From positions 1 through 8,653 of the forward strand of contig CACVAR010000411.1 of NCBI GenBank assembly GCA_902727905.1: DNA of 8,653 nt. Direction: 5' to 3'. The position numbers and the translations under genes are program-made. This stretch comes from an uncultured Sulfurovum sp. Its GTDB lineage: Bacteria; Campylobacterota; Campylobacteria; Campylobacterales; Sulfurovaceae. Below are positions 5,039 to 8,653 of the stretch, one piece after another (the stretch's first letter is position 1; each line of letters starts with the position of its first letter). Under the pieces are notes generated by a model. That model was not told where the DNA came from, did not search any database, and worked only from the letters and a program-made list of their open reading frames with translations.

Positions 5039-6622
5039 ATGCTCTACCCTAAAATTACTCCCCAAGAGATAGAACAAAAACTTCAAAGACGATTTTTAAA
5101 AGATGGTCATCTCTCTTTAGCCAATCTACCAAAACCCTCAGCTTTTAAAGATATGGACAGAGCCGTAGCAAGAATAGTTAAAGCCATTCATACCAATGAA
5201 AAAATTATGCTCATCGGTGACTATGATGTCGATGGCGTAACTTCTACAACTTTAATCAATATGTTCTTTAGAGACATTGGTGTTGAGTTAGAGTGGATAA
5301 TTCCGAACCGTTTTAAAGATGGATATGGTTTATCAGCAAATTTAATTCCTAGAATTGAAGGTTTTGATTTAGTCTTTACCGTAGACAATGGTATAGCTGC
5401 TGTAGAAGCTGCAAGAATGTGTGAAGAGATGGGCATAGATTTAATTATTACTGATCATCATATTGTACCTGCTGTTATTCCTAAAGCATATGCCATTGTA
5501 GATCAAAAACAAGCAGATTGTTCTTTTCCTTATGAAGAAGTGTGTGGGGCACAGATTGCATGGTACCTTATAGCTGCCCTTAACAAGGCTTTAAATGCCA
5601 ATGTAGACATCAAGTCATACCTTGGCTTAGTAAGTATAGCGATTATTGCTGATATGATGCCTCTACAGCATATAAACCGTGCCATGGTTAAAGCTGGTTT
5701 ACAGCTTCTAAATCGTTCAGAACTTCCAGCTGTAAAAGCATTTATGGAAAAGTTAGACAAAGTTGTGTTAAATGCTGAAGACATTGGTTTTCAAATTGCC
5801 CCTGTCTTAAATTCAGCTGGACGGATGGATGATGCCAAATGGTCGGTAGAGTTTTTGTTAAGTACTAATATTTATGATGCAAGGGTACGTTTAGATAGGT
5901 TAAAAGATTTTAATGAAAACCGAAAAGCCATTGAACAAAAAATTACCAATGAAGCCATAGCGCAAGTGGATATCAATAATGATGTTTTGGTAGTAGTTGG
6001 TGATGATTGGCATGAAGGGGTTGTTGGAATTGTTGCTGCAAGGGTGGGGCGACGTTTTGAGAAGCCTTGTATTGTGTTAACAAAAAGTGAAACAGGAGAG
6101 TTAAAAGGTTCTGGTCGTAGTTTTCATGTCTGTAACCTCTTTAAAATCACCACAGCTTGTCGACCTTTACTCAATAAATTTGGAGGACATGAAGCTGCTA
6201 TTGGTTTGAGTTTAGATTTTGAGAATCTAAAAGCTTTTAAAGAGCAAATTCAAAAAGAGTATCAAGCTGAAAATTATGATGAGCAGTTAATAGACCCTGA
6301 TATTTTAGGAGAATTAAGTTTTTCACATATAGATTTTGAACTTGTGAATAAGCTAAAAGCTTTTGAGCCATATGGTCAAGGAAATCCAAGGGTAAAGTTT
6401 ATTAGTTCAAATGTCCTGATTGAGGATGTGAGTGATATGGGGAAAGAGAAAGAGCATCGACGTTTTACTTTTTCTCAAAATGGTATAACACAACAGGCTG
6501 TACTTTTTAAAACCAAAGAAGTTTTTCATGTGGGACAAGTAGTTTCTGTTGTTTATGGTGTTAATGAAAATCATTTTAACAACCGAGTTACTTTACAGTT
6601 GATGGTTGAAAAATTTTTATAA
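5039..6622 (+). CDS. recJ: Single-stranded-DNA-specific exonuclease RecJ
   Basis: The 527-aa 5'-3' exonuclease digests single-stranded DNA in recombination, mismatch repair and rescue of stalled forks. The DHH-family phosphoesterase core is complete: GDYDVDG (60-66), D116 in TVDNG, the DHH triad D139-H140-H141 in IITDHH, and D205 in IIADMMPL. NSAGRMDDA (258-266) follows. The DHHA1 domain shows GDDWHEGVVG (321-330), GSGRS (357-361) and FGGHEAAIG (381-389). A C-terminal OB-type domain follows (about 430-527) after the EPYGQGNP motif. It is shorter than E. coli RecJ (577 aa) but normal for Campylobacterota. The ATG at 5039 has AGAAGGA (5027-5033) 5 nt upstream; the ATG at 5035 is out of frame and soon stops. 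It sits 54 bp after pyrG and is probably cotranscribed in part. Confidence 0.97.
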   Translation: MLYPKITPQEIEQKLQRRFLKDGHLSLANLPKPSAFKDMDRAVARIVKAIHTNEKIMLIGDYDVDGVTSTTLINMFFRDIGVELEWIIPNRFKDGYGLSANLIPRIEGFDLVFTVDNGIAAVEAARMCEEMGIDLIITDHHIVPAVIPKAYAIVDQKQADCSFPYEEVCGAQIAWYLIAALNKALNANVDIKSYLGLVSIAIIADMMPLQHINRAMVKAGLQLLNRSELPAVKAFMEKLDKVVLNAEDIGFQIAPVLNSAGRMDDAKWSVEFLLSTNIYDARVRLDRLKDFNENRKAIEQKITNEAIAQVDINNDVLVVVGDDWHEGVVGIVAARVGRRFEKPCIVLTKSETGELKGSGRSFHVCNLFKITTACRPLLNKFGGHEAAIGLSLDFENLKAFKEQIQKEYQAENYDEQLIDPDILGELSFSHIDFELVNKLKAFEPYGQGNPRVKFISSNVLIEDVSDMGKEKEHRRFTFSQNGITQQAVLFKTKEVFHVGQVVSVVYGVNENHFNNRVTLQLMVEKFL

Positions 6623-6669
6623 AGTATTTCTTTTTGAAGTATTTTTATTTTAAAGTATTTCTTTTTGAA
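6620..6669. repeat. Two copies of a 19-bp direct repeat after recJ
   Basis: TAAAGTATTTCTTTTTGAA occurs at 6620-6638 and identically at 6651-6669, so the copies start 31 bp apart. The first copy begins with the recJ stop codon. A partial AAGTATTT (6637-6644) lies between. The separation is about three helical turns. This could be a recent tandem duplication of the 3' end of the recJ region or a paired binding site. The sequence is T-rich and shows no strong hairpin. Confidence 0.8.
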
Positions 6670-6672
6670 ATT

Positions 6673-6702
6673 TTATTCACCTTGTGAAAAGAATGTGACT
6701 AA
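6673..6702. other. Third group of DnaA-box-like sites
   Basis: TTATTCACC (6673-6681, plus) is one base from the perfect box. CTTTTCACA (6691-6683, minus) has the TTCAC core. TTAGTCACA (6702-6694, minus) differs from TTATTCACA at one base, in the core. The first two form TTCACCTTGTGAA (6676-6688), the same inverted geometry as the pair at 646-658 upstream of dnaA. It lies about 4.4 kb from the probable unwinding site, in the spacer before the 115-aa gene. It could titrate DnaA or regulate the downstream gene. An operator for another dyad-binding regulator is possible. Confidence 0.5.
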
Positions 6703-6732
6703 ACTCTCCCCAATAAAATAAAGTATTACAAT

Positions 6733-6759
6733 TTGACATGATGCTAAAGTGTTTAAAAT
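6733..6759 (+). promoter_or_regulatory. Possible promoter of the 115-aa gene
   Basis: A perfect TTGACA (6733-6738) is followed after 15 bp by TAAAAT (6754-6759); with a 17-bp spacer the hexamer would be the poorer AAATAA. Transcription would start near 6766, leaving a very short leader before the ATG at 6774 or 6780. TACAAT at 6768-6773 is another -10-like hexamer, but its use would put the start at or after the first ATG. Motif evidence only. Confidence 0.4.
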
Positions 6760-6773
6760 AAATTGCCTACAAT

Positions 6774-7121
6774 ATGTTTATGTATAATAAAAAGAAAGAA
6801 CGACTTTACGTCACAGAGCTTATAGAAGATCCAGCAGTAGCTTATCCTGCCTATTATGTTTTGTCAAACTCCATGTTAAAAAATGAGATGCTGCATTATG
6901 CACTTATTGTCTTACATACTTTAGATTTTGAACACTATGAACACCCTACTTCTTATGATGATATATTCTCCATGTTTTCAGGTGGTATGTATCCTATTTA
7001 CAAGGAGTTGTACGTGGTCGGTTACTTTGGAGGAAAGATGATGTATCTTGAATCTGCTGGCTGGAAAGGGATGCCTTGTACCCAAGATGTGTTTAAAATG
7101 GAGAATTGGATGGTTTGTTAG
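6774..7121 (+). CDS. Unrecognised 115-aa protein, Tyr- and Met-rich
   Basis: I do not recognise the family. The protein is small and probably soluble: there is no signal peptide, and the most hydrophobic stretch (about 42-49, YALIVLHT) is too short for a membrane span. It is rich in tyrosine (13 residues) and methionine (11) and ends in cysteine (C102 and C115 are the only two). A basic start (NKKKER) is followed by a likely mixed alpha/beta body. The start could be M1 (6774) or M3 (6780); neither has a clear Shine-Dalgarno, and a promoter-like TTGACA lies close upstream, so the leader may be very short. Reading-frame length and a codon choice resembling its neighbours support a real gene. 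It stands alone between recJ (151-bp gap) and dacB (69-bp gap), and context does not suggest a function. Confidence 0.75.
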   Translation: MFMYNKKKERLYVTELIEDPAVAYPAYYVLSNSMLKNEMLHYALIVLHTLDFEHYEHPTSYDDIFSMFSGGMYPIYKELYVVGYFGGKMMYLESAGWKGMPCTQDVFKMENWMVC

Positions 7122-7190
7122 GTAAAGGGACTAAGTTTTATTTTTTCTTAAAAGGTTTTTGTTTATTATGTATTAAGCAAAGGGAAATAT

Positions 7191-8609
7191 ATGATAAAAA
7201 AATTTTACACATTACTTGGTTTACTTCTTCTCTCTACGACTTTTTTACTTTCGGCTGCTATACCTGAGAGTTTAGCCAATGAAATTTCACATATTCCTAT
7301 AAACAAAGCAAATTATAGTATTCATGTACAGTCTGTTAATTCTAAAATACCTATTGCCTCATGGCGAAGTCATGTAAAGCGCTCTCCTGCCTCTGTTATT
7401 AAATTGCTGACTGCCTATTCATCTTTATTAAAATTAGGTTTTGATTATCATTGGGAAACAAAGTTTTTATATACAGGATCTTTAAAAAATGGTCTTTTAA
7501 ATGGAGACCTATATGTGAAAGCCTCAGGTGATCCTACCCTTGAAACGGATGATGTTTTTGATATTGCTGCACAGCTTAGAGGAGCTGGAATTAGAAGAAT
7601 CAAGGGAAATATTATTATTGATAGAACACTTTTTAAAGTAGGGTCAAGAAATAGTTCTGGATTTGATAAAAATGTTTACAGTCCTTATAATGCCATGCCT
7701 GATGCCATTATGTTTAATAAACGAAAAAGTACTATTTGTATTACACCGAGAAGTAAACGTGCTGGTATTAGTAAAGATGTACCTGATCAAAGTTATAAAG
7801 TTGTGAATAAGTTAAGGATGGTTAATGGCTCTTGTAGAGGTAGTCGTGCTTGGCCTAAAGTGAGTATCAAAACCAATGAGTCTCAGCGTTCAACAGTCTT
7901 TTTAACAGGTAAACTTTCTAAACGCTGTGGTGAACGAAAGGTCTGTAAGGTTGTCTCTATGCCTCACCGTGCTTTTTATTATGCATTAAAAGATGCTTTA
8001 CTAAATGAAGGTGTTAAATTTACTGGAACACTTAAGTTAAAAAAAGTACCGAAGAAAGCAAAATATATATTTTCACACTATTCAGATTCTTTGGAGTCAG
8101 TTATTTCTGTGGTTTCTAAAAAGTCCGATAATGTTATGGCTAGACAGCTTATGTTAACCATGGGTGCTGTGAGTTTTAAGGGTCCAAGTACAGCTTATAA
8201 GAGTCGAAAGGCTATAGAAAATGTACTCAATAAGTATTATATATTAGAAAAAGGAACAACACATATTGATAATGGGTCAGGACTGTCGCGTACTTCTAAA
8301 TTAACAGCTAAATCTTTGGCAAATTTATTGGATCATGGTTATAAAAACTTTGGACAACGTTGGATGAACACTTTAGCCATAGCAGGAATTGATGGTACCA
8401 TAAAACGTCGTTTTAGTAACTCTGTGGCTTATGGGCGTGCTTGGATGAAAACAGGTACGATTAGAGGGGTTAAGAACATAGCAGGATATGTTGAGGGAGC
8501 TTCTGGAGAACCTTATGTTGTTGTGGTACTGGTTAATGATAAATATTCACGTAAGTATGGTGCTAAGTTAGCCAATTCAGTTATTGAGTGGGTAGCTACC
8601 TCTTTATAA
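7191..8609 (+). CDS. dacB: D-alanyl-D-alanine carboxypeptidase/endopeptidase (PBP4 family)
   Basis: The 472-aa periplasmic penicillin-binding protein of the S13 (DacB/PBP4) family removes terminal D-Ala from peptidoglycan stems and cuts D-Ala-mDAP cross-links. The N-terminus is a signal peptide: MIKK, then a hydrophobic core (about 5-20) and likely cleavage after SA or SAA near 22-23. The three active-site motifs are present: SxxK (S68-V-I-K71, in RSPASVIKLLTAY), SxN (S312-D-N314) and KTG (K420-T-G422). The family segment DNGSGLSR is at 360-367. Between the first two motifs lies the long insertion typical of PBP4; four cysteines (183, 215, 246, 252) in it could form disulfides. The ATG at 7191 has AAAGGGA (7179-7185) 5 nt upstream. 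Its stop shares one base with the next start, so it is coupled to the mobA-like gene. Confidence 0.95.
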   Translation: MIKKFYTLLGLLLLSTTFLLSAAIPESLANEISHIPINKANYSIHVQSVNSKIPIASWRSHVKRSPASVIKLLTAYSSLLKLGFDYHWETKFLYTGSLKNGLLNGDLYVKASGDPTLETDDVFDIAAQLRGAGIRRIKGNIIIDRTLFKVGSRNSSGFDKNVYSPYNAMPDAIMFNKRKSTICITPRSKRAGISKDVPDQSYKVVNKLRMVNGSCRGSRAWPKVSIKTNESQRSTVFLTGKLSKRCGERKVCKVVSMPHRAFYYALKDALLNEGVKFTGTLKLKKVPKKAKYIFSHYSDSLESVISVVSKKSDNVMARQLMLTMGAVSFKGPSTAYKSRKAIENVLNKYYILEKGTTHIDNGSGLSRTSKLTAKSLANLLDHGYKNFGQRWMNTLAIAGIDGTIKRRFSNSVAYGRAWMKTGTIRGVKNIAGYVEGASGEPYVVVVLVNDKYSRKYGAKLANSVIEWVATSL

Positions 8610-8653
8610 TGTTTGAAAATAAAGTAGCAGTTATTATTGCAGGAGGAAAGAGC
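8609..8653 (+). CDS. mobA: Probable molybdenum cofactor guanylyltransferase MobA (5' end only)
   Basis: Only the first 15 codons are in the window: MFENKVAVIIAGGKS. The pattern of a short beta strand followed by IIAGGKS is the start of the nucleotide-binding loop of MobA (family form xxLAGGxSxRMGxDK), which joins GMP to molybdopterin to make the bis-MGD cofactor of enzymes such as nitrate and formate reductases. The ATG overlaps the dacB stop by one base (TAATG), and no clear Shine-Dalgarno is seen, which suggests translational coupling. Related nucleotidyltransferases with a similar N-terminal loop cannot be excluded from so short a piece; IspD and GlmU usually differ at the first Gly-Gly-Lys. 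Confidence 0.65.
   Translation, partial: MFENKVAVIIAGGKS

Noticed and set aside
5221..5784. Two minus-strand open frames inside recJ
   Set aside because: Both are antisense to the conserved DHH core of recJ, with no ribosome site or recognisable product.
6620..6669. Start of a CRISPR array or insertion-sequence end
   Set aside because: There are only two repeat copies with a 12-bp gap, no spacers, no cas genes, no transposase and no inverted terminal repeats.
7122..7190. Terminator or separate promoter between the 115-aa gene and dacB
   Set aside because: Only a 4-bp stem (TAAG/CTTA) around a T run and weak TATTAT/TATTAA hexamers are visible, which is too little to call either.

Overview
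The window spans the replication origin of what looks like a member of the Campylobacterota (formerly Epsilonproteobacteria). Four things point there: a tRNA-Val/ruvC block reading leftward away from dnaA, DnaA boxes with a TTCAC core (for example TTATTCACA and TCATTCACA), the adjacent pair pyrG-recJ as in Campylobacter, and a strongly A+T-rich genome (dnaN is only about a quarter G+C by hand count). The genus cannot be fixed from this sequence. A free-living Arcobacter-, Sulfurimonas- or Sulfurovum-like organism is plausible.

Layout. On the minus strand are tRNA-Val(GAC) at 3-77 and ruvC at 137-634. A 112-bp divergent spacer holds a cluster of DnaA boxes and the likely promoters of ruvC and dnaA. 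Reading rightward are dnaA (747-2078); a 198-bp spacer with DnaA boxes, a DnaA-trio-like element and an A/T tract (the likely unwinding site); dnaN (2277-3350); pyrG (3368-4984); recJ (5039-6622); a 151-bp spacer with a 19-bp direct repeat and a third group of DnaA-box-like sites; an unrecognised 115-aa gene (6774-7121); dacB (7191-8609); and the first 15 codons of a probable mobA (8609-8653, cut by the window edge). There is no gene-free stretch longer than 300 bases.

How it fits together. DnaA binds the boxes on both sides of its own gene (a bipartite origin) and opens the A/T-rich spacer before dnaN. DnaN is the sliding clamp. RuvC and RecJ serve recombination and repair. PyrG makes CTP. 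DacB trims peptidoglycan in the periplasm, and MobA would finish the molybdenum cofactor. Every gene is transcribed away from the origin.

No exotic accessory system is evident: there is no transposase, phage, CRISPR or toxin-antitoxin gene. The points of interest are regulatory: the trio element, the repeated TTCAC-N3-GTGAA paired-box geometry at two distant sites, alternative hairpins before recJ, and the orphan 115-aa gene.
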